A stretch of DNA of 38,128 nt from Clostridiales bacterium DTU072 (GCA_001512685.1 LFSG01000013.1:1-38128); one strand, 5' to 3'; shown: positions 8,068 to 17,777, counted from the first letter of the stretch. Notes: generated from the letters alone by a model not told the origin. Made by a program: numbers and translations.

Positions 8068-8096
8068 AGTATATAACAAACATGGATGTATTGCAA
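8068..8096 (-). promoter_or_regulatory. Sigma-A promoter of the SRP RNA
   Basis: On the minus strand TTGCAA (8091-8096), a 17-base spacer and TATACT (8068-8073). Predicted +1 is near 8061, which matches the expected 5' end of the RNA. Confidence 0.7.
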
Positions 8097-8215
8097 GGGT
8101 TTTTTCTTACTAAAAAATAAATATTTGGCGAATAATATTAATAAATTGAAGAATTTGCAAACTTTTATTACATATAATATTTTGTTGACGGCATTTGCGG
8201 CAGGCTGCATATTCC

Positions 8216-8245
8216 TTGACGCGTTGGGGATTAATAGTATATATT
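8216..8245 (+). promoter_or_regulatory. Probable sigma-A promoter of the pepF operon
   Basis: TTGACG (8216-8221), an 18-base spacer and TATATT (8240-8245), about 40 bases before the TTG start at 8285. The rest of 8097-8284 shows no gene. Confidence 0.5.
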
Positions 8246-8284
8246 ATATTATCATGGCATAAATAAATAATTATTGAGGTAAAA

Positions 8285-10063
8285 TTGAAACAATTAAAAA
8301 CCAGAAGCGAAGTGAGTCCGGAACGAAAATGGAATTTACAGCGCATTATCCCGGATAAAGAAACATTTGAAAATATATACAACAAGTGCTTGGAGCTTAT
8401 TGAGGAAGTTAAAAAGTATAAAGGCGGATTGAATGCCGATAACGCCATTGATTGCTTAAGAACGGAAGAAGAGCTTTCGCGCAATGTGGAAAAGCTTTAT
8501 GTTTATTCCCACATGAAAAGCGATGAAAATACCGCCGACAATACCTATATAGAGTTATCGGAAAAATGCAGAATGCTTGCGGTCAACGCTTCTTCGGCCT
8601 CTTCATTTATAAATCCCGAACTCGCCAAGTTTCCCGTAAGCGTTTTGCGAAAAATGCAATCCGACAAACGGTATTCCGACTATGATATTTATCTTAACGA
8701 TATTATCCGCAACAAGAAACATCTTTTAAGCGTAAAAGAAGAAAGCTTATTGTCAAACATTCCTTCTTTCAGCTCGGGCTATAAGACCGTATTTCAACTT
8801 TTTAACAACGCGGACATTAAATTTGATAAAGTTATCGCGGACGGCGAAGAAATCAATTTGACGCACGGCACATATTCGTTATTGCTTCAAAACCGAAACC
8901 AAGAGGTAAGAAAGCAAGCGTTTGAGAATATGTATAAACCTTATAAGGCTTTTACCAACACGCTGGCGGCAAACTATGGCGGATGCGTGAGCAAAAACGT
9001 GTTTTTCTCCCGCGCAAGAAAATTCCCTTCATGCTTGAAGCAGGCATTATTTTCTGAAAATATAAAGCCCAAGGTTTACGATAATCTGATAAACTGCGTT
9101 ACCGAATATACCCCCGTATTGCACGAATATGTTAAGTTCCGCAAAAAAGCATTGAAGCTTGAAGAAAACCATATGTACGATATGTATGTTCCCATAGTAG
9201 GCGAGATAGACGAAAAATACGACTATGATAAGGCATACGATATTGTTGTGCAAGCGTTATACCCGTTGGGAGAAGGATATGTGGGAATTCTTAAAAAAGC
9301 GAAAACCGAAAATTGGATAGATGTGGAAGAAACGCAGAATAAAAGAAGCGGCGCTTATTCGTGGGGGGTGTATGGCGTTCATCCTTATGTGTTGCTGAAT
9401 CATAACGGCACATTGAGCGATGTCTTTACTATCGCCCACGAAATGGGACACGCCGTACACAGCTATTATTCCAATACCTCTCAGCCGTATTCAAAAGCCG
9501 GCTATGAAATATTTGTAGCCGAGATAGCCAGCACGGTAAACGAAGTATTGTTGATAAAACATTTGCTTAAAACAGCGCGCGGCAATAAGAGGAAGTATCT
9601 TCTCAGCTATTATCTTGATATGTTCAGAACAACGCTTTTCCGTCAAACCATGTTCGCGGAATTTGAAAAATTCGCGCACGACGCCGTAGAAAACGGTCAG
9701 CCGTTGAGCAGCACAAGGCTTAGCGATTATTATTACGAGCTGAACAAAAAATATTACGGCGACGGTGTTATACATGACGATTATATAAGGTATGAATGGT
9801 CGAGAATACCGCATTTTTATAACAGTTTTTATGTGTATAAATACGCGACCGGCTTGACCTGCGCCGTGAATATAGCAAGAAAAATCTTAAAGAAAAATGA
9901 TTATTACAAAACTTATATAGAATTCTTGAAATCGGGCGGCAGCGACTATCCCTTAAATTTATTGAAAAAAGCGGGGATTGATTTAACCGGAAAAAAAGCG
10001 TATGATATAGCTATGAAAGAATTTTCACGGACATTGGAAGCGCTTAAAAGGATGTACGAATAG
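8285..10063 (+). CDS. pepF: Oligoendopeptidase F (M3B metallopeptidase)
   Basis: A 592-residue cytoplasmic M3 family zinc peptidase, normal in length for PepF. The zinc site HEMGH is at residues 385-389 in TIAHEMGHAVHSYYS. The third ligand is expected in GYEIFVAEIASTVNE, about 25 residues later. PepF cleaves short peptides and is linked to peptide turnover. The TTG start has GAGGT five bases upstream, and the encoded N-terminus KTRSEVSPERKWNLQRI aligns with the start of the family. It is first in an apparent operon; the next gene begins at the base after its stop codon. Confidence 0.94.
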   Translation: MKQLKTRSEVSPERKWNLQRIIPDKETFENIYNKCLELIEEVKKYKGGLNADNAIDCLRTEEELSRNVEKLYVYSHMKSDENTADNTYIELSEKCRMLAVNASSASSFINPELAKFPVSVLRKMQSDKRYSDYDIYLNDIIRNKKHLLSVKEESLLSNIPSFSSGYKTVFQLFNNADIKFDKVIADGEEINLTHGTYSLLLQNRNQEVRKQAFENMYKPYKAFTNTLAANYGGCVSKNVFFSRARKFPSCLKQALFSENIKPKVYDNLINCVTEYTPVLHEYVKFRKKALKLEENHMYDMYVPIVGEIDEKYDYDKAYDIVVQALYPLGEGYVGILKKAKTENWIDVEETQNKRSGAYSWGVYGVHPYVLLNHNGTLSDVFTIAHEMGHAVHSYYSNTSQPYSKAGYEIFVAEIASTVNEVLLIKHLLKTARGNKRKYLLSYYLDMFRTTLFRQTMFAEFEKFAHDAVENGQPLSSTRLSDYYYELNKKYYGDGVIHDDYIRYEWSRIPHFYNSFYVYKYATGLTCAVNIARKILKKNDYYKTYIEFLKSGGSDYPLNLLKKAGIDLTGKKAYDIAMKEFSRTLEALKRMYE

Positions 10064-10864
10064 ATGAAAAAAATATTATTGATGATTTTTGCTTTCCTTA
10101 TATTGCCTCTTGCCGTTATATCGCAAAGCAATCAAGCGGCTTGTGCCTTTGATGGCTACGATGTAAGAGGGGACTATAAAGCGGATATCGTATACGGCGA
10201 TTTCTCATTGTCGAACGGCAGAGTTTTGAGCACATTTTCGGTTACCTTTGATAAAGTCTTTTTTGAGTCAATCAAAAATAACGGCAATGTTTTTAATGAC
10301 GAAAGCCTTATTGATTTTTTGGAAGGGTTTATTTCTTCTGAAATGGGCTATGAGGTTCAAAAAGACGATGACGGCAGGGTGGTGGGCTCAAAGATTTATG
10401 ATTCCGTTACCGACAGATATATTGCCGCTGGAAGAGACGGATACGAAAAAAACGATAATGATTATGATTCCGAAAGCACCTTTTGGTTTACCACAATCAC
10501 ATCCAAATGGGCGATTTTTGAGGACGCGAAAAACAGCAATAACGTACTTAACTTTATCATGGAAATTTTAACTGCATTCGGGCTTCAAAAAGAGGAAATA
10601 GCTTTAAGCTTTCATTACGGCACTCCTTATAAAGTTATTGAAAGCGACGCCGAGAAAGTTTATTTTGATACAAATTACAATATATATGTGCATGAATTTT
10701 ATATGGATATCAACACCTGCGACAGACAATTGGTAATGCGCCAAACCGTGCCCAATACCGTGAATTGGTATCTTGTCGCCATTTTATCGGCAATACCTTT
10801 TGTAGTAGCACCCATTCTGATAGGATTGCGCCTTAAGAAAAAAGAAAGAAAGAGGAGCATGTAA
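10064..10864 (+). CDS. Predicted single-pass membrane protein of unknown function
   Basis: I do not recognise this 266-residue protein. It has an N-terminal signal peptide (about residues 1-27, MKKILLMIFAFLILPLAVIS), a polar extracytoplasmic region of about 200 residues rich in Asp, Tyr and Phe, and a C-terminal membrane helix (about 229-253) followed by a basic tail KKKERKRSM. The topology is type I: an exposed domain anchored at its C-terminus. It starts directly after the pepF stop and lies five bases before dnaB, so all three are probably co-transcribed. There is no evident link to DNA replication. Its function cannot be inferred from context. Confidence 0.75.
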   Translation: MKKILLMIFAFLILPLAVISQSNQAACAFDGYDVRGDYKADIVYGDFSLSNGRVLSTFSVTFDKVFFESIKNNGNVFNDESLIDFLEGFISSEMGYEVQKDDDGRVVGSKIYDSVTDRYIAAGRDGYEKNDNDYDSESTFWFTTITSKWAIFEDAKNSNNVLNFIMEILTAFGLQKEEIALSFHYGTPYKVIESDAEKVYFDTNYNIYVHEFYMDINTCDRQLVMRQTVPNTVNWYLVAILSAIPFVVAPILIGLRLKKKERKRSM

Positions 10865-10869
10865 TTATT

Positions 10870-12249
10870 ATGTCTTCACCGAAAGAAAAGATAAGAGTAT
10901 ATCCCAACAATTTTGAGGCTGAACAGGCCATGCTTTGCTGCATCATGATAGATGGCAGGGTGGCCGAAGAGGTTATTCCTCAATTAAAAAGCGATAATTT
11001 CTACAACAGCCGCCATAAAACCATATTCGAGGCTATGAAGAAATTACATAACAGCTCCATTTCGGTTGATATTGTTACATTGAATGATTTATTGCAAAAA
11101 CAAAATGACGCAGGCGATGAAATGGCGGCTTATTTGGTGGAATTGATGAACATTCAGCCTTCGGCGGTGAATTATAAGGATTATGTGGAAATTCTTAACA
11201 GGGACACCATATTGAGATATCTTATAGACAGCTGCAATACAATAACGGAAATGGCGTATAACGCCACCGACGCCCAAAAGGTGGTTCAAAAAGCCGAAAA
11301 CCTGATATATTCGATTTCAAAAGAGCAATCACGAAGAGACCTTGCGCATATCAGCGAACATACCGGAGAACTTATAACCAGACTGAACGATATCATTAAA
11401 CAGCATGGAGCGGTTAGGGGGTTGATGACGGGCTTCCCCATTCTTGATAAAAAAACAAACGGCCTCCAAAAAGGGGATTTGATTATTCTCGCCGCCCGTC
11501 CTTCGGTAGGAAAGACCTCTTTTGCCTTGAACATCGTTGCCAATATCGCTTTCAATCAAAATTATAAGGAGAAGAAAATAGCGGTGTTCTCTCTTGAGAT
11601 GCCCGGCGTGCATATAGCGCAGAGGATAGTCAGCAATTTATCCAATGTGGCCATGACCAACATAGGCACGGGCAGTTTAAGCACCGATGAGGATAAAAGG
11701 ATATGGAAGGTAATATCCACCTTAAGCGATTCCCAAGTGTATATAGACGACAGCTCCATAATCACGCCCAATCAAATATTGTCTAAATGCCGTCGCTTAA
11801 GTTCCTCTTTAGGCGGCCTGGATTTAGTAGTTGTTGACTATTTGCAATTAATGAACAACGATCAATACAAAGAATCAAGACAAGAAGCCATTAGCGAAAT
11901 CAGCCGTATGCTGAAAATAATAGCCAAGGAATTGGATTGTCCCATAATAGTGCTCTCTCAAATGTCGCGTAACATTGAGTCCAGAACGGATAAAGCTCCC
12001 AGGCTGTCCGACTTAAGAGAATCGGGCGCCATAGAGCAGGACGCCGACATAGTAATTTTCTTAAGCAGAGAAAACGAACAAATGAAGGACGCTTCGGAAT
12101 ATACCATTCTGCTTCAAATAGCCAAACACAGAAACGGCGAATTGGCAAAAATCAGATATAATTGGGAAGGGCCGTACATCAGATTTACGGAAAGCAAAAA
12201 CCAAGATATGGAAACAAAGAATTTGTTTATCAATTCACCCGAAGAATAA
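10870..12249 (+). CDS. dnaB: Replicative DNA helicase
   Basis: This 459-residue protein has the two DnaB domains. The N-terminal domain contains NNFEAEQAMLCCIMIDG. The RecA-like helicase domain carries Walker A ARPSVGKTS near residues 210-218, FSLEM, the Walker B segment VVVDYLQLM, and SQMSRNIESR. DnaB forms the hexameric helicase at the replication fork. No intein is present. The purine-rich GAGGAG upstream is about 12 bases from the ATG, so the ribosome binding site is suboptimal. rplI, the common upstream neighbour in Firmicutes, is not here. Confidence 0.96.
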   Translation: MSSPKEKIRVYPNNFEAEQAMLCCIMIDGRVAEEVIPQLKSDNFYNSRHKTIFEAMKKLHNSSISVDIVTLNDLLQKQNDAGDEMAAYLVELMNIQPSAVNYKDYVEILNRDTILRYLIDSCNTITEMAYNATDAQKVVQKAENLIYSISKEQSRRDLAHISEHTGELITRLNDIIKQHGAVRGLMTGFPILDKKTNGLQKGDLIILAARPSVGKTSFALNIVANIAFNQNYKEKKIAVFSLEMPGVHIAQRIVSNLSNVAMTNIGTGSLSTDEDKRIWKVISTLSDSQVYIDDSSIITPNQILSKCRRLSSSLGGLDLVVVDYLQLMNNDQYKESRQEAISEISRMLKIIAKELDCPIIVLSQMSRNIESRTDKAPRLSDLRESGAIEQDADIVIFLSRENEQMKDASEYTILLQIAKHRNGELAKIRYNWEGPYIRFTESKNQDMETKNLFINSPEE

Positions 12250-12304
12250 AATATCTTATAAATGGCTTCAAAAACATTTTTTGACAGAAATCGACATTAT
12301 TATA

Positions 12305-12333
12305 TTGATAAACGGTCTTTTATTGTCTATAAT
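12305..12333 (+). promoter_or_regulatory. Sigma-A promoter of tig-clpP-clpX
   Basis: TTGATA (12305-12310), a 17-base spacer and a perfect TATAAT (12328-12333). Predicted +1 is about 12340, giving a leader of about 60 bases. Confidence 0.72.
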
Positions 12334-12400
12334 GATTGCAGAAAAATGCTTTTTGTGTTATTATCATTTAGTTAATTAAATTATACGAATGGAGGATTTA

Positions 12401-13657
12401 ATGGAGTACTCAATACAGAATTTGAGCAAGACGAAAATTGAAATAGCTTTTGATGTGCCGAAAGAAGAATGGCAGCAAGATATAAGGAACGCTTACGCCA
12501 AAAATAAGCATAAATATGCCATTAAAGGTTTCAGAAAAGGCAAGGTGCCTTTCAGCATAGCCATGGAAAATTTCAAATATGAAATATTGTATGATACGCT
12601 GAATATGGCGGTACCCAAGTATTATAATGAAATACTTGATAAAGAAAAAGATAATTTTGAGGTGGTGGGAGAGCCTGACTTTGACGATAAGGAAGTAAGC
12701 GAGGACGGGCTCAAGATGGTGATTACCACGGCGATAAGACCGGATTTTGAATTGGGACAATACAAAGGTCTTGATATAGAGAAATTCGACACCGAAGTAA
12801 AAGACGAAGAAATTGAAGAAGAAATAAAAAGGACTTTGGATTCTCGAGCAAGGTTTGTCGATGTGGACCGTCCCGCTAAAGAAGGAGACAGCGTCATTAT
12901 TGACTTCAGCGGCAGCATTGACGGCGAGAAATTTGAAGGAGGCACGGCCGAAAAGCAAAATCTAATTTTGGGAAGCGGACAGTTTATTCCCGGTTTTGAA
13001 GAACAAATAGTGGGAATGAAAAAAGGCGAAGAGAAGGATATTAAAGTTAAATTCCCTGAAGATTATGCCGAAAACCTTGCGGGGAAAGAAGCGGTTTTTG
13101 CCATTAAGCTTCACGAGATTAAAGAAAAAGAGATGCCTGAACTGGACGATGATTTCGTTAAGGATATCAGCGAAGAATTGAATACAGTTGAGGAATGGAA
13201 AGCCTCCATACGCAAGCAGCTTGAAGAGAAAAAGCAGCGTCAGGCCGAAAATGATTTTGCCAATAAAATCATGGAGACGATATTGAAGAACACTAATATT
13301 GAGCTTCCCGAATGCATGGTGGAAGAAGCTTTGGACTTTAAGGTTCAGCAATTGGAAAGGAATCTTGCTTCATTCTACGGCATAAAGCTGGACGATTATT
13401 TGAAATACAGCGGAAAGACCGTTAAAGATTTAAGAGAGGAAAAAAGGGAAGAAGCGGAGAGAGACGTAAAGTATGAATTAATAATTACAGAAATAATTAA
13501 GAAGGAGAATATAGAATTCAGTAAAGAGGAATTTGAAGCCGAGCTGGAAAAGGTGCCCGAAGAACAAAGAACTCAAGAAATGTTTAACTACACCGTCAAC
13601 AACCTGCTTACCCGCAAATTATTTGAATTCCTTAAGCAAAACAACAATCTGAAATAA
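12401..13657 (+). CDS. tig: Trigger factor (ribosome-bound chaperone and prolyl isomerase)
   Basis: A 418-residue trigger factor. The ribosome-binding N-terminal domain contains the signature GFRKGKVP. A central FKBP-type prolyl isomerase domain spans about residues 150-245, with [20 protein letters not shown] and [18 protein letters not shown] helical, highly charged C-terminal chaperone domain follows. It binds at the ribosome exit tunnel and shields nascent chains. The ATG at 12401 is preferred to the in-frame ATG at 12389 because GGAGG lies between them at the correct distance from the second. It leads a tig-clpP-clpX operon, a common arrangement. Confidence 0.96.
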   Translation: MEYSIQNLSKTKIEIAFDVPKEEWQQDIRNAYAKNKHKYAIKGFRKGKVPFSIAMENFKYEILYDTLNMAVPKYYNEILDKEKDNFEVVGEPDFDDKEVSEDGLKMVITTAIRPDFELGQYKGLDIEKFDTEVKDEEIEEEIKRTLDSRARFVDVDRPAKEGDSVIIDFSGSIDGEKFEGGTAEKQNLILGSGQFIPGFEEQIVGMKKGEEKDIKVKFPEDYAENLAGKEAVFAIKLHEIKEKEMPELDDDFVKDISEELNTVEEWKASIRKQLEEKKQRQAENDFANKIMETILKNTNIELPECMVEEALDFKVQQLERNLASFYGIKLDDYLKYSGKTVKDLREEKREEAERDVKYELIITEIIKKENIEFSKEEFEAELEKVPEEQRTQEMFNYTVNNLLTRKLFEFLKQNNNLK

Positions 13658-13676
13658 TCTATGGGAGGTTCATGAA

Positions 13677-14276
13677 GTGACAATACCTTATGTCATAGAA
13701 AAAGACGCAAGAAGCGAAAGAACTTACGATTTATACTCAAGAATGTTGGAGGACAGAATTATTTTTCTTACGGGAGAAATAAATTTTGCCACCGCCAACA
13801 GTATCGTGGCGCAATTGTTGTATCTTGAAACAAAGGACCCCAATAAGGATATTTATTTCTACATTAACAGTCCCGGCGGCTCGGTCAGCGATGGGCTTGC
13901 CATTTATGATACCATGAACTATGTGCAATGCCATGTAAATACAATATGTATAGGAATGGCGGCGTCCATGGCGGCGGTTCTGCTTGCGGCGGGGCAAAAA
14001 GGCAAAAGATTCGCTTTGCCCAACAGTGAAATCATGATACATCAACCTATGGGCGGCGCGCAGGGCCAGGCTTCCGATATAGCCATAAGCGCCGAGCATA
14101 TCCTTAAAATAAAGAAAAAAATCAACGCTATTTTATCCGAAAAGACGGGGCAATCCATTGAAAGAATAACCATGGATTCGGAAAGGGATTTTTACATGGA
14201 TGCCGAGCAGGCCATTGATTATGGCATAATAGACAAAATATTTGTGTCCAGAAAGCAGATTAAGGAGGAGCGTTAA
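13677..14276 (+). CDS. clpP: ATP-dependent Clp protease proteolytic subunit
   Basis: This 199-residue serine peptidase has its catalytic triad at Ser97 (GMAASMA), His122 (MIHQPMGG) and Asp171 (DSERDFYMD), the same numbering as E. coli ClpP. ClpP forms a two-ring barrel that degrades substrates fed by ClpX or ClpC. The GTG start has GGGAGG eight bases upstream; a nearby ATG in another frame ends at once. It sits between tig and clpX, and its stop is one base before the clpX start. Confidence 0.96.
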   Translation: MTIPYVIEKDARSERTYDLYSRMLEDRIIFLTGEINFATANSIVAQLLYLETKDPNKDIYFYINSPGGSVSDGLAIYDTMNYVQCHVNTICIGMAASMAAVLLAAGQKGKRFALPNSEIMIHQPMGGAQGQASDIAISAEHILKIKKKINAILSEKTGQSIERITMDSERDFYMDAEQAIDYGIIDKIFVSRKQIKEER

Positions 14277-14277
14277 A

Positions 14278-15537
14278 TTGAAGTTCGATATTGACGATAC
14301 CACATGTTTCTTTTGCGGAAGGTCCATCGATGAGGACTCCGTAAGCTTTGTAGCCGGCGCCAAAGGCGCTTTGATATGCAATGTGTGTATCGAACGCGCT
14401 TACGCCATGCTGAACAGCATCGAAAAGGAAAAGGAAGAAAAGGAAGAAATAGACGACATCCCCACGCCTAAGGAGATTAAAAGCAAGCTTGACGAATTTA
14501 TCGTGGGGCAGGATATGGCGAAAAAAATTCTTTCTGTAGCCGTATACAATCATTATAAGCGCATAAACAACATGAATTCCAAGGACGTCGTGCTTGATAA
14601 AAGCAATGTGCTTTTGTTAGGCCCCACAGGTTCGGGAAAAACATTGCTTGCCAAAACGCTTGCCGATATTCTGCAGGTGCCTTTTGCCGTCGCCGACGCC
14701 ACAACGCTTACCGAAGCGGGATACGTGGGCGAAGATGTGGAAAACATACTGCTCAAACTTATACAAGCCGCCAACGGGAACGTTAAGAGAGCCGAAGTAG
14801 GCATAATATATATCGATGAAATAGATAAGATTTGCCGCAAAACAGAAAATGTCAGCATAACAAGAGATGTATCCGGCGAAGGCGTACAGCAAGCTTTGCT
14901 TAAGATACTTGAATCCACGGTGGCCAACGTGCCTCCTCGCGGCGGAAGGAAGCATCCTCAGGAGGAATTCATTTCCATTGACACCACCAATATCTTGTTT
15001 ATCTGCGGCGGAGCTTTTGTGGGACTGGAAAAAATCGTGGACAAGAGAAAGGATAATTCGGGAATAGGTTTCGGCGCGGTTTTGAAGAAAAGAGAAGGCG
15101 TATACAGCGAAAATATTCACGATTTGCAGCCCGACGATTTGATTAAATACGGGTTGATTCCTGAATTTGTAGGCAGATTGCCCATTGTCGCCGCTCTTGA
15201 CCCGCTAACTGAAGAAGATTTGGTAAAAATATTAAACGAGCCCAAAAATTCCATTATCAAACAATACAAGAAGCTGTTCGACTTAAACAATGTAACATTA
15301 GAGTTCACCGAGGACGCGCTTAGGACCATTGCAAAAAAAGCGATAGCTCTCAAAACGGGAGCGAGAGGATTGCGCACCATAGTTGAAGAATCCATGCTTG
15401 AGTTAATGTATGAAATACCGGGCGACAAAACAATTACCAAAGTGGTGATTGAAGAAGACTTTATTTTGAAAAAGGCTCCCGCTCGCATACTGAGGACGGC
15501 GCGCCCTAAAGCCAAGAAAGAAGCCGAAGGCGCATAA
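14278..15537 (+). CDS. clpX: Clp protease ATP-binding subunit ClpX
   Basis: A 419-residue AAA+ unfoldase. The N-terminal zinc-binding domain has Cys10, Cys13, Cys34 and Cys37. Walker A GPTGSGKT is at residues 115-122, with Walker [11 protein letters not shown] and the pore-loop segment GYVGEDVE. ClpX unfolds tagged or native substrates and passes them to ClpP. The TTG at 14278 is chosen because AAGGAGG lies about nine bases before it and the zinc domain starts correctly; a longer in-frame start would lie inside clpP. The gene is followed by a hairpin. Confidence 0.95.
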   Translation: MKFDIDDTTCFFCGRSIDEDSVSFVAGAKGALICNVCIERAYAMLNSIEKEKEEKEEIDDIPTPKEIKSKLDEFIVGQDMAKKILSVAVYNHYKRINNMNSKDVVLDKSNVLLLGPTGSGKTLLAKTLADILQVPFAVADATTLTEAGYVGEDVENILLKLIQAANGNVKRAEVGIIYIDEIDKICRKTENVSITRDVSGEGVQQALLKILESTVANVPPRGGRKHPQEEFISIDTTNILFICGGAFVGLEKIVDKRKDNSGIGFGAVLKKREGVYSENIHDLQPDDLIKYGLIPEFVGRLPIVAALDPLTEEDLVKILNEPKNSIIKQYKKLFDLNNVTLEFTEDALRTIAKKAIALKTGARGLRTIVEESMLELMYEIPGDKTITKVVIEEDFILKKAPARILRTARPKAKKEAEGA

Positions 15538-15543
15538 AAAAAC

Positions 15544-15572
15544 AAGGTGGCCGCCAAGCGCAGCCACCTTTT
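15544..15572 (+). terminator. Probable Rho-independent terminator after clpX
   Basis: AAGGTGGC (15544-15551) pairs with GCCACCTT (15563-15570) across an 11-base loop, followed by TTATAT. The T tract is short, so some read-through into engB is likely. Confidence 0.6.
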
Positions 15573-15588
15573 ATATAAAGGGATGCTT

Positions 15589-16188
15589 ATGGAGATAAAG
15601 AAAGCGGAATTTGTCATATCTGTTCATAATATTTCGCAGTTACCGTCGACGGTTAAAGAAATCGCGATTGCCGGCAAATCCAACGTGGGCAAATCTTCAT
15701 TCATAAATTTTATTTGCAATAACTCCAAGCTTGCCAAAACGTCAAAAGAGCCCGGCAGAACGCGCGCGCTGAATTATTATAATATTAACGGCGGCGAATT
15801 TTCTTTAGTGGATTTGCCGGGATACGGTTTTGCCAAGGTTCCCAAAGCGGAAAAGAAAAAATGGGCGACGCTGTTGGAAAGTTATTTTCAATTAAGCAAA
15901 AAGCTTAAACACGTGTTTTTACTATTGGACATCAGGCATAAACCTACAGAATACGACAATATGATGCTTTCATACATGAATTTTTACAATCTGCCTTTTA
16001 CCATAATCGCCACCAAAGCCGACAAGCTCAGCAGAGCGGCATGCGGCAGACAGCTTGTCATGCTTTCTTCGGCTCTTGGAGTGGGAAAAGATAATATTAT
16101 CCCCATATCTTCTACAGAAAAGACGGGCAAAGAAAGGGTGCTGGAAAGAATTGACCAAGCGCTTTACGCTCAAAGCGAACAGGATTAA
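15589..16188 (+). CDS. engB: GTPase EngB/YsxC, ribosome assembly
   Basis: A 199-residue single-domain GTPase of the EngB (YsxC/YihA) group. The P-loop GKSNVGKSS is at residues 29-37, followed by SKEPGRTRALNYY (switch I region), VDLPGYGFAKV and ATKADKLSR. EngB is needed for 50S subunit maturation and is usually essential. The ATG at 15589 has AAAGGG six bases upstream; an ATG two codons earlier is the alternative. In B. subtilis the gene also lies downstream of clpX-lon; here lon is missing between them. Confidence 0.94.
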   Translation: MEIKKAEFVISVHNISQLPSTVKEIAIAGKSNVGKSSFINFICNNSKLAKTSKEPGRTRALNYYNINGGEFSLVDLPGYGFAKVPKAEKKKWATLLESYFQLSKKLKHVFLLLDIRHKPTEYDNMMLSYMNFYNLPFTIIATKADKLSRAACGRQLVMLSSALGVGKDNIIPISSTEKTGKERVLERIDQALYAQSEQD

Positions 16189-16190
16189 AT

Positions 16191-16213
16191 AAACCGCCCA
16201 AAGCGGTTTTTTT
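16191..16213 (+). terminator. Rho-independent terminator after engB
   Basis: AAACCGC (16191-16197) pairs with GCGGTTT (16203-16209) over a five-base loop and leads into a seven-base T run (16207-16213). Confidence 0.88.
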
Positions 16214-16249
16214 ATTTGAAAATTCGGATATATATTTTGTGCCTTTAAG

Positions 16250-16278
16250 CACCAGGCAAGGAATTTTTTCATAAGATG
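16250..16278 (+). promoter_or_regulatory. Possible sigma-K-like promoter
   Basis: CACC (16250-16253) fits the short sigma-K -35 (mACm). After 16 bases comes CATAAGATG (16270-16278), one base off CATANNNTA. No sigma-A promoter is evident here. It would drive the cysteine-rich gene at 16315. Confidence 0.4.
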
Positions 16279-16314
16279 TAATAAATAATTTTATCTTTAA
16301 GGGAGAAAATCATT

Positions 16315-16941
16315 ATGAACAGAATTGATAATGCTCCCGCCAGATTCTGTGGTTCTACTTCCTCAAAATGTGAAAAAGTATGCGTTGAAGTAAAAAGAAT
16401 CTTTGATGCTTGTATTCAGAGAAGGAGTATAGAAAATGTCCAGCTGACGGTTTGCTTTCCGCAATGTCCTCGAAATTTGGTTGTAAAATGCGTCAACAGC
16501 GTGGGCAAAGCCATAATTTCAAACTTAAGCATTACTCCTATTCCCAGAAGCATATTTTCAAGAGCGAGATTTACTGTAACCATACCCATTCAAGTAGTCG
16601 CCATGGATAACGCGGGGAATATTGTTTACGGTACATCGTCCTACAGCGAGTGTAAGGACATTTTGCTGAGAGTTCCCGCTTCCACCGCTTTGGCGCCGAT
16701 ACAAGTGGACGCGTCGGTAAGTATAGTGGGACTCAACAATACGCTGAGTGATTCGGTGCTCACCACCACTTTATGCGTAACGATAATTACAAAGGTATAT
16801 GCTAAGGTAATCTTGAGCATACCGTCTTACGGCTATCCTTTTATTCCGCCTTGCAAGGAATTTGAAGAAGATTTATGTTCTGAAGTATTTAACAAGCCGC
16901 TATATCCCAGAGGGGATGTGCTTTTCGGTTGCGACGATTAA
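16315..16941 (+). CDS. Cysteine-rich protein of unknown function, possibly spore-associated
   Basis: I do not recognise a named family for this 208-residue protein. It has 12 cysteines spread along its length, no signal peptide and no membrane helix. The middle is rich in Val, Ile, Ser and Thr with alternating hydrophobics, suggesting beta-strands. The C-terminal part holds SYGYPFIPPCKEFEEDLC. High Cys content without a secretion signal is common in spore coat and exosporium proteins. An upstream sequence resembles a sigma-K promoter, and the window contains spoIVA; both point weakly to a mother-cell role. AAGGGAG precedes the ATG. It stands alone between two terminators. Confidence 0.7.
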   Translation: MNRIDNAPARFCGSTSSKCEKVCVEVKRIFDACIQRRSIENVQLTVCFPQCPRNLVVKCVNSVGKAIISNLSITPIPRSIFSRARFTVTIPIQVVAMDNAGNIVYGTSSYSECKDILLRVPASTALAPIQVDASVSIVGLNNTLSDSVLTTTLCVTIITKVYAKVILSIPSYGYPFIPPCKEFEEDLCSEVFNKPLYPRGDVLFGCDD

Positions 16942-16976
16942 TTTAGTCATATACCCCATAATTCATTATTAATGAC

Positions 16977-17025
16977 GGGCAGGAAAGCGTAAAATGGCTT
17001 GTTCCTGCCCAACGTTTATTTTTTG
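16977..17025 (+). terminator. Probable terminator after the cysteine-rich gene
   Basis: GGGCAGGAA (16977-16985) pairs perfectly with TTCCTGCCC (17002-17010) across a 16-base loop. A T-rich tract follows at 17015-17024. Confidence 0.65.
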
Positions 17026-17039
17026 GCTTTGGCATATTC

Positions 17040-17068
17040 TTGTTAATTATAATCCATTATGGTAATAT
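17040..17068 (+). promoter_or_regulatory. Extended -10 promoter of the phosphoesterase gene, predicted leaderless
   Basis: TTGTTA (17040-17045), a 17-base spacer and TAATAT (17063-17068) with an upstream TGG (extended -10). Seven bases separate the -10 from the ATG at 17076, so +1 falls on 17075 or 17076. There is no Shine-Dalgarno sequence. Confidence 0.6.
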
Positions 17069-17075
17069 ATGAATT

Positions 17076-17777
17076 ATGAAAGTTTTTGCCATAAGCGATT
17101 TGCATTTAGCAACCAATACGGATAAACCCATGGATATATTCGGCGAGTCTTGGCAGTCTCATTTCGAGCGCATTAAAACCGATTGGCAAAACAAGGTTTC
17201 CGATGAAGACTTGGTTTTGATAGCGGGGGACATCTCATGGGCCATGAAGTTGGAGGACGCCAAAGCCGATTTGGAGGAAATAGGCAAGCTCAGCGGCAAG
17301 AAGGTCATTATTCGCGGCAACCATGATTACTGGTGGACCAGCCTCGCAAAAGTAAGAAAAGCGCTTCCTGCAAGCGTTTATTGCATACAGAATGACGCTT
17401 TGAAATTTGAAGATATAATCGTGTGCGGCACAAGAGGGTGGACGGTGTCCGAAAAGGCAACGGAAGAAGAAAAAAAATATATCGACAGGGAATTGATCAG
17501 ACTGGAATTATCCATAAAAGCCGCAAAAAAATTAAAACAAAATAATGAAAAAATCGTTCTTATGATGCATTATCCGCCTTTTAACGCGAAGTTTCAAGAT
17601 TCCCCGTTTACCGAAAAAATTGCCCAACACGGTATTAAAACCGTAATCTATGGACACTTACACGGCGGTAACGGGCGTTTTGCTCCCATAGTAAACAAAG
17701 GCGATACCGATTATTTTCTTACCTCATGCGATATGCTGGACAACAAGCTTATAGATTTAACAGATTATATAAAATAA
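17076..17777 (+). CDS. Calcineurin-like metallophosphoesterase
   Basis: A 233-residue cytoplasmic phosphoesterase with all the metal-binding motifs of the calcineurin-like fold: DLHL (residues 8-11), GDISW, GNHDYWW, MHYPP and GHLHGG. It resembles the group annotated as predicted phosphohydrolases in Firmicutes, whose substrate is not established. The two aromatic residues after GNHD are typical of that group. It is monocistronic and has its own promoter. The start is fixed by MKVFAISDLHL, where the first strand begins at residue 2. Confidence 0.88.
   Translation: MKVFAISDLHLATNTDKPMDIFGESWQSHFERIKTDWQNKVSDEDLVLIAGDISWAMKLEDAKADLEEIGKLSGKKVIIRGNHDYWWTSLAKVRKALPASVYCIQNDALKFEDIIVCGTRGWTVSEKATEEEKKYIDRELIRLELSIKAAKKLKQNNEKIVLMMHYPPFNAKFQDSPFTEKIAQHGIKTVIYGHLHGGNGRFAPIVNKGDTDYFLTSCDMLDNKLIDLTDYIK

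Noticed and set aside
7736-8100. Short open frames between hflX and pepF
   Set aside because: The stretch is the SRP RNA on the minus strand, with its promoter and T run, and not protein coding.
12389-12400. Upstream ATG for trigger factor
   Set aside because: GGAGG lies between the two ATGs and serves the one at 12401; the extension has no family support.
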